From Taeniopygia guttata (Eukaryota > Chordata > Aves > Passeriformes > Estrildidae): a DNA stretch of 64,000 nt. Below the pieces are notes generated by a model. That model ran no database searches. It had not been told where the DNA came from and worked only from the letters and a program-made list of their open reading frames with translations. A program made the translations under genes and the position numbers. Each line of letters begins with the position of its first letter. Positions within the stretch are counted from its first letter, which is position 1. The stretch covers positions 27,243,501 through 27,307,500 of the forward strand of contig NC_133032.1 of NCBI RefSeq assembly GCF_048771995.1. Direction: 5' to 3'. Below, in pieces: positions 38,501-46,822 of the stretch.

Positions 38501-41500
38501 ACCAGGTACTTCTACAACAAGGAGACAAAATTGTGTGAGGCATTCAAGTATGGTGGGTGCCTAGGAAACCAGAACAACTTCAGGAGTTTGGAGGAATGCC
38601 AGACTACCTGCCAAGACAGCTGTAAGTTGATGTTTTTAATCACTTAGTTTTAGTCTTGTATTTAAAAAATGGTGTGGTTTTGAGGTATTTTGCATGGAAA
38701 AAAGGCAATTTGGGATGCCCTGCAGTGGCAGTAATTTCTATGTGAAATTCATAGTAATTATTCATATTTTTAAGTAAAAGTACCAAAATGTAAAGTATGA
38801 AGTAAAAAATTGGTAGGTACTATTTAAGGAATATTACAGGCCTCCTACGTTTTTACTTTTTTTATGACAGCTACCCTACAATCTGTCATTTGTATGGCTT
38901 TATAATACCATAAAACACTTCTGCATGTTTTTAACCCATATGTCAGCATATACTCCTTTCAAACCAAGTATTGTAATGACAAAAATTCCTGTATGGGCAC
39001 CTCTTAACTCACTGTGCATTGCTAACTTCCCACCAAAGATTCCTGGAACACCTGTGTGTCCCTTGGGAATGACTTGGCTGTGCAGCTTAGGCCACCAAAG
39101 CCACTCAGACTGACCACAGACCAGTCATTTGCTTCCTTGTCTGCTCATTCCAACAAATTTTTCTACATCAGGATGCAGTAACCTTCAGAACTGCTCTTCC
39201 TTCAAGTGCCTCATTTTATTCACAATGTGAATACATTTTCCCATTGAGAGCCTCCAGACCTTTTTATCTTGCTTGTCTCTAGTAGGCCTTTTTCCAGCAC
39301 TGTTTCATAAGCTGTCATTTTGGCAAGGGGAACTCGAGATTATTCACACCTAGAGAAGAAAAAAACACCTATGCTTCCTTTTAAAGGTTTATTATTATTA
39401 TAAATATAGAGCTGTGTGCATTTTCCCTTCTTCTGCTGAAGCATTTCTTCCTGGGCTGTGATTCCACTTTTACCTTCTGAACTAAAAGCTGCAGAATATT
39501 CTTTTTCATTACTTTAGTCTAAAATAGTACCTTCATGTAAATTTGCATGGACACCCAAGAAGAGAGGATTGCCACGATCTAAATAGATCAAAGTTTTTAC
39601 TTTTGAGATATTGAATCATTGATACCAATTTTTGTTTTTTTCTTAAGAGTTTTCACTTCCTTTTTTTTTTTTAATTTAGCAAATTTATTGCCAGCTGAAG
39701 AGCATCCTAGCACTGTGAGCAGCAGTTCTCCAGCTGAAGAACATCCCAGCACTGTGAACAGTAGTTCCCCAGCAGAAGAACATCCCAGCACTGTGAACAG
39801 CAGTTCCCCAGCAGAAGAACATCCCAGCACTCTGAACAGCAGTTCCCCAGCTGAAGAACATCCCAGCGCTGTGAACAGCAGTTCCCCAGCAGAAGAACCC
39901 AGCCAGTCTCCTGAGATTTTTGGTAAGAATTTGCTTTTGCTGTATATAATCAACCCTTTGCTCCTTGGTTTGGCCACTGATTTTCCCCATTTATTTGTAT
40001 GTGACTGGAAATACCTGAGCACAGGGAAGTCATTAACATTAAAAGCGGCTACAGAGCCACTTTCTTGCCAGCAATACTTATTTTGAAAAAAGGCTTACAA
40101 TTGCAAAGGTTAGAATGTCTGCTGGCAATATAAAAATAACCTTACCAAAGTCTGTGCAATCTAAATTTTACATCAGTAAAATTAAGGAAGGACAAAGAAC
40201 CTATAGCAAAGTTGTTTCAGCAGCCTGAGTTTCCTGAGCCTTGGGGCTTTAGAGATGTTGCTTGGCAACTGGCATCTGTAGTGGGTTTGAGCAGGGCCAG
40301 CAGGTACCAGTCACACCTGATTTCCAGAGCTTGGATGTGTCTACACCCTTGACTGTTTCACACCAGCTGTCTCTGTCTTTTTCTTTTAGTTAATTTGTTG
40401 CCAGCTGCTCCAAACGAGAAGTCCAACACCCTGAATAGTAGTTCTGCACAGGAGGAGCCCAACCAGTTCCCCATTTTTTTTGGTAAGAATTGGCTTTTGC
40501 AGTTCTTAGCTCTGTCTTTTATATGGATTGCATTTCCTTTTCAATTCATTTTCTGACATACCTGATACTAAAGAATGGGCTTTCATCTTTGCCAAAGGAT
40601 TTGATAAGCAGAGAAAGTTAAAGCAAAGAAATATGTCACAACTTAACGGATCTTTCATAAATATCAGCAAGTGGAAGATTGACCCCTCTCTTTAATAAGT
40701 GTGCACTTCCTAAAGGCCTGATTAATACGAAGATCAAAAGCAGTGGCACATAATTCTTTCAGTCAAAATTAATATTTTTCTGAGGATCTAATAGGCAAGT
40801 GATATAAATTCTTTTCACCCACTAAAAGAGAATGACACTTGGATTTTAGTACATAGTATAGTATAACATATTTAATACCATAATGTTTTTATTTTCACTG
40901 TGACCATATTAAACTCAGTTTTGGGTTGAATATAATCACAGTGAGTATGAATTAATTTAAAATGCTTTAATTTAATTAATTTTAATTTAATGAATTTAAA
41001 ATGTTGCTCCAAGGTATTTTTGCCCTATGTGTTATAATGCAGATGCTGAAGAGGGATAGGCTTTAACAGTTCCAGCAGCTGGACACTGTCCACTGCAGAT
41101 GGCTGGTGCTTGCTCACACTGTACAGGGAGATTGAATTTGAAGCATGTCATTTTTATGATCCACAGTTGTGCAAGAGGAAGCAACAAACAGTTGGAAAGA
41201 GCCTGAGCACTCTCACCAAGTATTTATGTTGGTTTTTTGCATTTGCTTGTGCTTTTGAGGACTGAGTGATGGCATAGAGACTGGCTAAGGTTTTTGCATT
41301 TTGTATGTTCTGTAAGATAGCAGGTGTGTAGGGGCATTCCTGTGCTCTTTGCTTAGAATGGAGTGTCTAATAAAGCATGAATGTGTGTTGTACCCTGTTT
41401 TTTTCCTGCACTGCAATCTACAGGCACCTCTGGTTTGATGTAAGTTTTTGTACAGTTGTATTTGTTTGCCACATGAAAAGCATCAATGTACTCTGTTATT

Positions 41501-44500
41501 TAAATGAATTAATATAAAACAGTAGAGCTTTGGCAGCTTATTTTACTGAAAACTATGTGAATTACATCAGGTCTGGTAATAAGTCTAGGGGCATAAAGGG
41601 GCATGCATGTTCCCTGAAGGTTTTTAGTCATAGTGTGAATGCCTGGATCCTCCACACAGCTAACCTCTACCAGGAAAGGAGCATGCTTCACCATGTTTTC
41701 TCAGAGGAAATAGAAGGGGTTTTGATTGTGTCAGCAATAGCAGAGTTTGAGGGTGAGAGGTGAGGGTAAGAGAAAGAGAACTGAAGATTGATGGAACAAA
41801 GAGTCAGTGTAGCAGAATGGGTTGGATGAGAAGCACAGCTGTGGAGTGACCTGGGAATTTCAGTGGAAAGTCTGAAGACCCAACAGGTTCTTCCTAATTG
41901 TGTGACCTTTGTCTTGCACTTGCCTGCCTCATGCAGCCTCCTGCTCTGTTTATCAGCTTGTGCCCTTCAGGCTGCTGGAAGGGGCTGAAATCAGGTGTTT
42001 TTGTGCAGTCCCACTAGTGAGGAAGGCCAAAGCTGACAGCTGATTTCTCACAGACATAGAGAACACTGTCTCCATTGCTGCTCTTTCTAGAGGTGCAGCT
42101 ATAAAGTGAAGTTCCAGGGCAGAGACATGTCACACAAAAGCTGCAGACAGCTACCCTGCACGTTCTGTGGGGGACAAGAGTTTGACTTGACATAGGAGGT
42201 AAGGATCAGGGTGAACTGTTTGGGATGGAGTGGCTGATGTCCTCCTCCTCAAGCACAGGCAAATTGATCTACCATTGTAATATCAATTTGCTATGTATAT
42301 TGGCCTGGTTATGTATCTTTTTCAAAGAACTTTTAAAAAATTAAATATAATTTAGTTAATTTACATTAAAACATGAAAAAAAATCACAAGGAGTTGTCTC
42401 TTATAGAATACCTCAAAACTGACATGCTATTTCATCTTGATTTTAAGAAAAAAAAAGTTTTGTTGGTATGTGTAGCTCTGTAACAATATCAGGGGTTTAG
42501 ATTTACAATATAGTTCTTTATCTTCAGAAGATTAAACTGTTCTATGGCCAAATAAAGCAAACCATGAATACAGACATGAAGTTTCTAGCACTCTCAGCAA
42601 TGAACTTTCTGCAGAGATTGAAGATTGTTCTGGTCTCACTTTGCTGAAGCATCTATAATAACTTTTACTCTGTGCAAACTAAGAGTGAGGCTAAGAATCA
42701 AAGCTTTCATTTTGTGTGATCTATGGTAGAAAATTGCAATCACTATACATATATTTGATTTGTGACATTTGAGTGGGAGACAGGATTAAAAGTCATTTTT
42801 CAGCTCAGTGAATTTGGAATAGCACAAGGATGCAGGTCCTGTGAGTACAGAGTGAGGGTCATCTTTTGCTGATATAAATTGGCAAAGTTCTCTTTGCTTT
42901 AATGGATCTGCACCAATTTATACCTGTGGATTACTGTCAAGTGCAGATGACTCACTATGTTTGTAATAGCCTGTCCACTTGAAGACTCTTTTATTTTTGC
43001 TTTGCTGAAACCAGAAATGAGGAGCTAAAGTCTGCACATATTGAAAATCTGGCAATAAACCTGAAGCTTCCTGAATATCACACACTTGTGATCTGGGGGA
43101 AATAATGCTCACTGCATTTCCTTTCTTCCCAAGATAACTTCAAACTTGTTTTCTAGTGTAATTAGCAGTCTGCTGCCACACCAGCCCTGCAAAGCCTGAG
43201 GGATAAAGATTATTGTTACAATGCAGAGTTGGTGTTATTTCTGATAAATGTGAGTCTGTATCTGGATGTGCATTTTCCAGAGATTCTGCGGGTATGATCA
43301 TGTAATCTGTTTATACCTCAGGGGTCAGGAAAGGGCTGTATTATAGAAACTGAATCTTAAACCATACAATGCGTACCTCTTCTTTTTTATGTGGTTTTGC
43401 AGCTTGTGGGACTTTTCCGTCTTTCATTTTCTTTTTTTTCTTGATAAAGAAAGCAGGAGAGAACTTTTCAACAACTCTCAGAAAAATGAGGTTGTAAAAT
43501 GGAAACATTTGGGAGAGAAACTCAAGAACAGGTATAACAGCTCAATTTTCTGTTCCATCACATTCATAGATACAGCACTAGGAACTGGAGCTGAACAGAG
43601 ACAACTCACCTGCTGTAATGTCCTGGTGACAGAGTTTACACACTGCCTCACAGGCTTCCACATTGTCCTGCCAAAAGACATGCTGGGCATGACACAGGGA
43701 ATGTTTTCTGCTTACCTAAAAGAAGTCAAGTCTTTTAATGATCAGTACATTGAAATAAATTTATAATTTTTATGAGCTTCAGCATAGAGGAAATGATGAT
43801 GAGTTATTTAGTTTTTATTTTAAAATAATCTTGTGTTGAAAAAAAATGGCTCTAGATGGCAAAATTAAGAGATTTTCTTCACAGGCTTGTTGCTTCTGTG
43901 AGTGAAGAACATGCAGGTATTTTGAAGATAATTGTGTTTGGTATTTAGGGGATTTATCTGACAGTGATGTAAGGAATAGCATAATTTTTGGGAAAAATAC
44001 AAGAGGGATTCTGAGTAGCACCTGGCTCTCTCTGGTGCACTTTATGTACACAGCCCCTGTTTACCTCATCACTGGCTCCATGGTTCCCCCAAATCTTGCA
44101 GTCATTGTGAGAACTCCTTCATGAGGGGACTGTGGACTCCCTGGATAATTCTACATCACAGATAAGTAATTTACATTACAAAGTGAATGTTTGAATTCTC
44201 TGTTATAATTAACAAGCCTGTGCTGTTTGGCCCTTTGCTCACTGGCAAACCTTTCTGCTCTGTTCTTTGTGGGTTCAGAAACTGGCAGGTTAAAATAGGT
44301 ATGCTATGCTGAACATATGCTTTGAAAACTAACATCCTCTCCAGCTAGAGAGAGATGAAATTAGTTCCAGGCCCAAGAGTTCTCAGAGCAGTACCAAAAG
44401 CATTGCCTTAGTTAATTGAACTACCATTTTCATAATAAAAATCAGTAGTTTTAATATAGTTTTTTCACACTGTGGGCTTCTACTCTGAACTCAGAGTGAA

Positions 44501-46644
44501 ATTTAGTCTTGCAATTATGAAAAGTTAAGAGGTTCTCATTTTATAACTAGAAACTAACTTAGTATATCTTGAAAAGGCAACTCATTATTCAGTTTTAAAT
44601 TTACAGAATTTATTTTTTTAATACTATGATGTTGCTAACACATCATTCTATTTATTTCCCAGCAGTTTTTCATAATTTTTCACACCAGTTAAGCTATTAT
44701 ACATTTCAGATGAACTTTTTTTTTTTTAGCAGCTGTACCGTACTTAAGACACCTAAGACATAGCACGTGCATTTTGGATATTTTGTCAGCCTCCTGAATT
44801 GCCCAGGTTTTAATGCATAGCTTCTTGCTTTCAGCAACTCACCTGCTTCCCACTTCTGTGACCACAGGATGTCTTCAGCTTTGCTGTAACCCAAATGATT
44901 TCCTCAAATTTTTACTTTGTTTTTCCACTGAACTCCTCCTGTGTGGCTTTGTATCTTCAGGAGTTCCATCTGACTGGCTTCACATGTGCATTTATGCATT
45001 CATTTGTTGTATTTATGCATTCATTTATTGCATTTATGCACGCAGCTACCTCAGCTCTGCTGCTTTCTGAGGAAAAATGGTGCTCTTTTGGTTTCCACAT
45101 AACTGGTGATATAATGGCTCCTGTTCAGCTTCTTTGCAGCCTGTGCAGCAATTTTATCAGTTCCCATTTGTATGTGAGTCACTCTTGGGTGATAGATGAT
45201 GGAGTTCTTCCATGTTTGGGAATTCTGGATTTGCTTCTTGAACTAGTTCCAGTGCCCAGGTCCTTTGGCTGCCTCAGGTTCACCCTCCAGTGTTTCAGTT
45301 CTCCCTTGCAGCGACCCTGAAGGAGCAAACCACCAGCCTCTCCTTGGAATGGTAAAATCCTGCCAGCAGCACTAACACACCAGCATCTCTGTTAAATTGT
45401 GCACCTTTTCTTCACATTCAGTCCATTTTTTATTCTGCAAGTTACAAGCTCTTGTTTTATAACTGCTGAATGGCTGCTGACAGACCCTGTCACTTGGGCC
45501 GAGTTATCTGCAGTCATTCAAACTCAGCACTGAGGTATTGAATCTTACACTGGAAATGCTGGGTGCTTTTACCTTCTCCTTGATTTCAGAACGTCTAGCA
45601 GTGATTCACTCCATTAATTAATAGAAATATTTACCATATTTTTAAAGCTATCCACATTTATTTCACATAACTTTCTACAAGTGCTTCACTTGAAACTCCT
45701 CAAAATGAATTTGTGTGCTCTATCCTATGGCAGAAATGGCAATTTTATCACTAACAACACAGGTAAAGGTATAGCTTCCAGGTAAGCGTTTGCTGGAAAT
45801 CCAAAGGCAGAATGACAATTTACTCTGCTTTTTTTTTCTTTTTTCTGTAATCATGAAAAGATACTTATGCCAAGTATCTTGGATTTTCAGGAGAGCATAA
45901 TTACATTTGCCAGCAAAAATTTCAAATAATGCTGACCTAAAATTGAAAAGATGCAGTTTTTTTCTCACTTTGTTTTCTTGGTACTTCCAGAATCCCCTCC
46001 TATCCCTTCTTTGTGCATGACCCCCATGGACAGAGGGCTTTGCAGAGCCAAAGAATTGAGATTTTTCTACAACTTCTCGACTGGAAGGTGTCACCCATTT
46101 AGCTACAGCGGTTGTGGTGGGAATGAGAATAATTTCATCTCCAGGAAGTCGTGTTTGAGGATCTGTAAGAAAGGTATGGGAAGTGATACTGCCCCCGGCT
46201 ATCGTTAAGAGGTAAATATTGTGTGGGTCAAAACATTCTCTTGCCACTTTGGGAGTAAGGATTGGCCTGATCAAATGTAAGAGTTGAAAGTCTCAGAAAA
46301 ATGAAAATGGAAATCAGGAGAGACAGAGATCTAGACAGAGAAGGAGGGGGCAGTAAGTGCAATGTAAAAGAACAGCAAAAATGCAACTTGGCATTGGTCA
46401 GGCATATGAAGATTTTAGGTAAGACAATGTTTTTTTTCTTTTTTTTTTTAGATTAATTGAAACAAGCCTTGTCTCTTATTTCTGATAGTCTTGGATGTCT
46501 TCTAATCTTACTTTGTTAATTTTACCTTTAGGATTCAGTAAGAAAAAAGGTGAAAGAAGATTAATAAAAATCAAGAAAAAAAGAAAGAAACAGCCAGTAA
46601 ATGCTCTGGGAATGGAAATCATCCCTGAAATAATGCAACTTTGA
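22294..46644 (+). CDS. TFPI: Tissue factor pathway inhibitor, full-length (alpha-like) form, 8 coding exons
   Basis: TFPI is a secreted Kunitz-type inhibitor that shuts off the start of coagulation: Kunitz 1 blocks the VIIa-tissue factor complex, Kunitz 2 blocks factor Xa, Kunitz 3 binds protein S, and the basic tail binds factor V and cell-surface glycans (family knowledge). Joining 22294-22408, 29731-29931, 35138-35176, 38445-38621, 39680-39922, 40390-40482, 45991-46173 and 46532-46644 gives 1164 nt with one frame: 387 residues and TGA. The order is signal peptide (about 1-27), acidic N-terminus, K1 (52-102), linker, K2 (124-174), long repeat linker (178-289), K3 (298-348) and basic tail (352-374). 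All six cysteines of each Kunitz domain are present with normal spacing. Human TFPI-alpha is 304 residues; the excess is almost all in the K2-K3 linker. Every intron is phase 1. Six N-glycosylation sequons are visible (N204, N217, N230, N243, N274, N317). Confidence 0.95.
22954..23012 (+). repeat. CR1 LINE 3'-end fragment
   Basis: The segment reads as the end of a chicken-repeat-1 element: GGAGTTGGACTTGATCC, then CCCTTCCAA, then ATTCTATGA, in the order and spacing of the avian CR1 3' terminus. It is short and diverged, typical of an old 5'-truncated insertion. It lies in the first coding intron of TFPI, sense orientation. Confidence 0.7.
26557..26595. repeat. (AT)n microsatellite
   Basis: An uninterrupted run of about 19.5 AT dinucleotides (39 bases) inside the intron before the Kunitz 1 exon. 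It is self-complementary and likely to vary in length between individuals. Confidence 0.97.
28291..28310. repeat. Perfect 20-bp palindrome
   Basis: AATAGAATTT is followed directly by its exact reverse complement AAATTCTATT with no spacer. It lies in a TFPI intron. No function is evident. Confidence 0.95.
29731..29931 (+). CDS. TFPI: TFPI exon: Kunitz domain 1
   Basis: The exon follows TGTTGCAG and starts in phase 1. It encodes the short linker LPPLKLVHSF, very close to mammalian TFPI, then a complete Kunitz domain (residues 52-102) with cysteines at 52, 61, 77, 85, 98 and 102 (spacing 8-15-7-12-3). The P1 position is Lys62 in the motif GPCKAI, the residue that in mammals engages factor VIIa. 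The exon must end in phase 1 to join the next one; the only site that does so without a stop is 29931, where the intron begins GC rather than GT. Reading on without splicing adds about 23 residues before a stop at 30003-30005. Confidence 0.95.
29932..29933 (+). other. TFPI: Putative non-canonical GC splice donor
   Basis: The exon end is AAAAG and the intron starts GCCAGT. A, G, G, A, G and T match the U1 consensus, with C at +2 and +3. The nearby GT alternatives (29919-29920 T-GTG context, and 29935-29936) give either a stop codon or a shifted frame when joined to the exon at 35138. The position also matches where the mammalian Kunitz 1 exon ends (split Asp/Glu codon just after the last cysteine). 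Confidence 0.65.
29934..35137 (+). other. TFPI: TFPI intron between Kunitz 1 exon and 39-nt linker exon
   Basis: About 5.2 kb ending in a T-rich tract and TTGCAG. It contains a reverse-oriented CR1 remnant near 32.56 kb. No exon-like coding block is recognised in it. Confidence 0.82.
32561..32655 (-). repeat. Decayed CR1 LINE 3'-end fragment, reverse orientation
   Basis: CACAGAATAAGCTGAGTTGG followed by AAGGGACC and, further on, GATCTTCTAGACCAAATCC matches the reverse complement of the avian CR1 3' region in order (CACAGAAT, GTTGGAAGGGACC, GATCATCTAG-TCCAA). It is more diverged than the copy at 22.95 kb. The far boundary is approximate. Confidence 0.55.
35138..35176 (+). CDS. TFPI: TFPI exon: 39-nt linker between Kunitz 1 and Kunitz 2
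   Basis: A very small exon flanked by TTGCAG and GTAATT. It joins in phase 1 at both ends and encodes EFPQKMALTKIKK plus the first base of the next Gly codon. Mammalian TFPI also has a small basic linker exon here, of the same length as I recall it. It supplies the flexible, positively charged segment between the two inhibitory domains. Too short for open-frame detection; it is supported by splice signals, phase and position. Confidence 0.85.
35177..38444 (+). other. TFPI: TFPI intron before Kunitz 2
   Basis: About 3.3 kb, ending in a pyrimidine-containing tract and TTTCTAG. No coding block is recognised apart from the flanking exons. The last few hundred bases include a nearly pure A/T block. 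Confidence 0.82.
38105..38284. repeat. Nearly pure A/T, self-complementary block
   Basis: About 180 bases composed almost only of A and T, with many short overlapping inverted repeats built from TAATTATAATTA-like words. It ends about 160 bases upstream of the Kunitz 2 exon. Confidence 0.85.
38445..38621 (+). CDS. TFPI: TFPI exon: Kunitz domain 2
   Basis: The exon follows TTTCTAG and ends at a GTAAGT donor. It encodes GQPDFCF and a complete Kunitz domain (residues 124-174; cysteines 124, 133, 149, 157, 170 and 174). P1 is Arg134 in GVCRGY, matching the Arg that mammalian TFPI presents to factor Xa. FKYGGCLGN and EECQTTC are near-identical in style to the mammalian domain. If not spliced, the frame ends nine residues later at 38647, so intron retention would give a K1-K2-only secreted form. 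Confidence 0.96.
38622..39679 (+). other. TFPI: TFPI intron between Kunitz 2 and first linker exon
   Basis: About 1.06 kb, GTAAGT to TTTAATTTAG, with a run of T immediately before the acceptor. No further exon is recognised. Confidence 0.85.
39680..39922 (+). CDS. TFPI: TFPI exon: expanded repeat linker A
   Basis: A phase 1-1 exon of 243 nt (residues 178-258). It begins SNLLPAEEH, carries five full copies and one partial copy of a 13-residue repeat (consensus PAEEHPSTVNSSS), and ends PSQSPEIF. The composition (Ser, Glu, Pro, Thr) predicts a disordered, extended, heavily glycosylated spacer. Copies 2-5 each contain an NSS sequon; copy 1 has SSS and lacks it. It takes the place of the single mammalian K2-K3 linker exon (which also has an NNS sequon) but is more than twice as long. 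The donor GTAAGA is strong. Read-through adds a hydrophobic stretch (NLLLLYIINPLLLGLA) and then about 35 mixed residues to a stop at 40084-40086. Confidence 0.9.
39691..39922 (+). repeat. TFPI: 39-bp coding minisatellite (5 full units + 1 partial)
   Basis: Units start at 39691, 39730, 39769, 39808 and 39847, with a partial sixth from 39886. Units 2-5 differ from each other at only one to three of 39 positions, while unit 1 differs from unit 2 at five. Because 39 is a multiple of three, gain or loss of a unit keeps the frame. Confidence 0.97.
39923..40389 (+). other. TFPI: Short TFPI intron between the two linker exons
   Basis: 467 bases, GTAAGA to CTTTTAG. Its first 25 or so bases match the start of the next intron (GTAAGAATT-GCTTTTGC), showing that the exon duplication included flanking intron. 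Confidence 0.88.
40390..40482 (+). CDS. TFPI: TFPI exon: linker B, duplicate of linker A
   Basis: A phase 1-1 exon of 93 nt (residues 259-289). It begins VNLLPAAPNE and continues NTLNSSSAQEEPNQFPIFF, which aligns end to end with a one-repeat version of linker A (NLLPAEEH, TLNSSSPAEEPSQSPEIF). It carries one NSS sequon (N274). The acceptor is TTCTTTTAG and the donor GTAAGA. Both flanks resemble linker A, so the two exons arose by tandem duplication. Splicing from here to Kunitz 3 keeps the frame. Confidence 0.87.
40390..40556 (+). CDS. TFPI: Alternative terminal exon: read-through giving a hydrophobic C-terminus (TFPI-beta-like)
   Basis: If the donor at 40483 is not used, the frame continues for 24 residues and stops at 40554-40556. 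The added segment starts GKNWLLQF and is almost wholly hydrophobic (L, F, I, W, A) right up to the stop, with no charged residue after Lys291. It follows a hydrophilic Ser/Glu/Asn linker. That arrangement matches a GPI-anchor attachment signal or a tail anchor, and recalls mammalian TFPI-beta, which has K1, K2 and a GPI-signal C-terminus in place of K3 and the basic tail. The product would be 313 residues. AATAAA at 41369 with a GT-rich element could end the transcript. No transcript evidence is available to me. Confidence 0.5.
41369..41374 (+). terminator. TFPI: Candidate intronic polyadenylation signal
   Basis: AATAAA followed about 10-20 bases later by GAATGTGTGTTGT, the usual GT-rich downstream element. 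It is about 0.8 kb after the read-through stop at 40556, and could give the short isoform its own 3' end. Confidence 0.45.
44990..45040. repeat. Short 21-bp tandem repeat
   Basis: ATTTATGCATTCATTTGTTGT (44990-45010), a second copy with two changes (45011-45031), and a partial third starting ATTTATGCA. Intronic. Confidence 0.9.
45991..46173 (+). CDS. TFPI: TFPI exon: Kunitz domain 3
   Basis: The exon follows GTACTTCCAG and ends at GTATGG, phase 1 at both ends. It encodes ESPPIPSL and a complete Kunitz domain (residues 298-348; cysteines 298, 307, 323, 331, 344 and 348). The motif DRGLCRAKE puts Arg308 at P1, and YSGCGGNENNF keeps the Glu (335) equivalent to human Glu226; Arg199 and Glu226 are the human K3 residues I recall as needed for protein S binding. 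An NFS sequon lies at N317. If not spliced, the frame ends at 46206-46208 without the basic tail. Confidence 0.96.
46174..46531 (+). other. TFPI: Last TFPI intron
   Basis: 358 bases, GTATGG to TTACCTTTAG, with a T-run near 46430-46450. It is the shortest intron of the gene. Nothing else is seen in it. Confidence 0.88.
46532..46644 (+). CDS. TFPI: TFPI exon: basic C-terminal tail and stop
   Basis: The exon starts in phase 1 and encodes a lysine/arginine-rich tail: FSKKKGERRLIKIKKKRKKQ, then PVNA and a neutral end finishing EIMQL before TGA (46642-46644). The core LIKIKKKRKKQ is nearly the mammalian LIKTKRKRKKQ, the segment that in TFPI-alpha binds the acidic region of forms of factor V and heparin-like glycans. 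It is followed directly by a T-run and the 3' UTR. Confidence 0.93.
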
Positions 46645-46822
46645 TTTTTTTTTTTTTTATGGAAATGTGATGTAAACTTCTCTTCACTTGTGAATGAAAA
46701 CCTTCAGTGTACACTATTAAAATATATTTACTGTACTGATTATTTTGATTATATATTACTAAGCTGCTTATATTTTTTTATGTATTCCTCAATCATGTTA
46801 ATAAACATTACCTTTTACTTTG
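46645..46822 (+). other. TFPI: TFPI 3' untranslated region
   Basis: Short and AT-rich, from the stop codon to the expected cleavage site 15-20 bases after AATAAA at 46800-46805. An ATTAAA at 46716-46721 is a possible proximal signal. Confidence 0.7.
46800..46805 (+). terminator. TFPI: TFPI polyadenylation signal AATAAA
   Basis: Canonical hexamer about 155 bases after the stop, followed by T-rich sequence. Confidence 0.75.

Larger units (their letters stand above)
40483..45990 (+). other. TFPI: TFPI intron before Kunitz 3
   Basis: About 5.5 kb, GTAAGA to TACTTCCAG. Apart from the read-through tail and the polyadenylation signal at its start, it holds no recognised exon. A plus-strand open frame at 43389-43766 (125 codons) and another at 44895-45320 resemble no protein I know. 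I looked for a separate GPI-signal exon like the mammalian beta exon and saw none that is convincing. Confidence 0.8.

Noticed and set aside
39597..40022. Minus-strand open frames with repeats opposite the TFPI linker exon
   Set aside because: They are the antisense shadow of the 39-bp coding repeat. The plus strand has splice sites, correct phase and TFPI context.
41530..41763. 77-codon open frame in the intron before Kunitz 3, considered as a beta-type terminal exon
   Set aside because: The C-terminus is charged (EFEGER) and not hydrophobic, and there is no good phase-1 acceptor.
45720..46274. 184-codon minus-strand open frame across Kunitz 3
   Set aside because: It is antisense to a well-supported Kunitz exon and has no recognised features.
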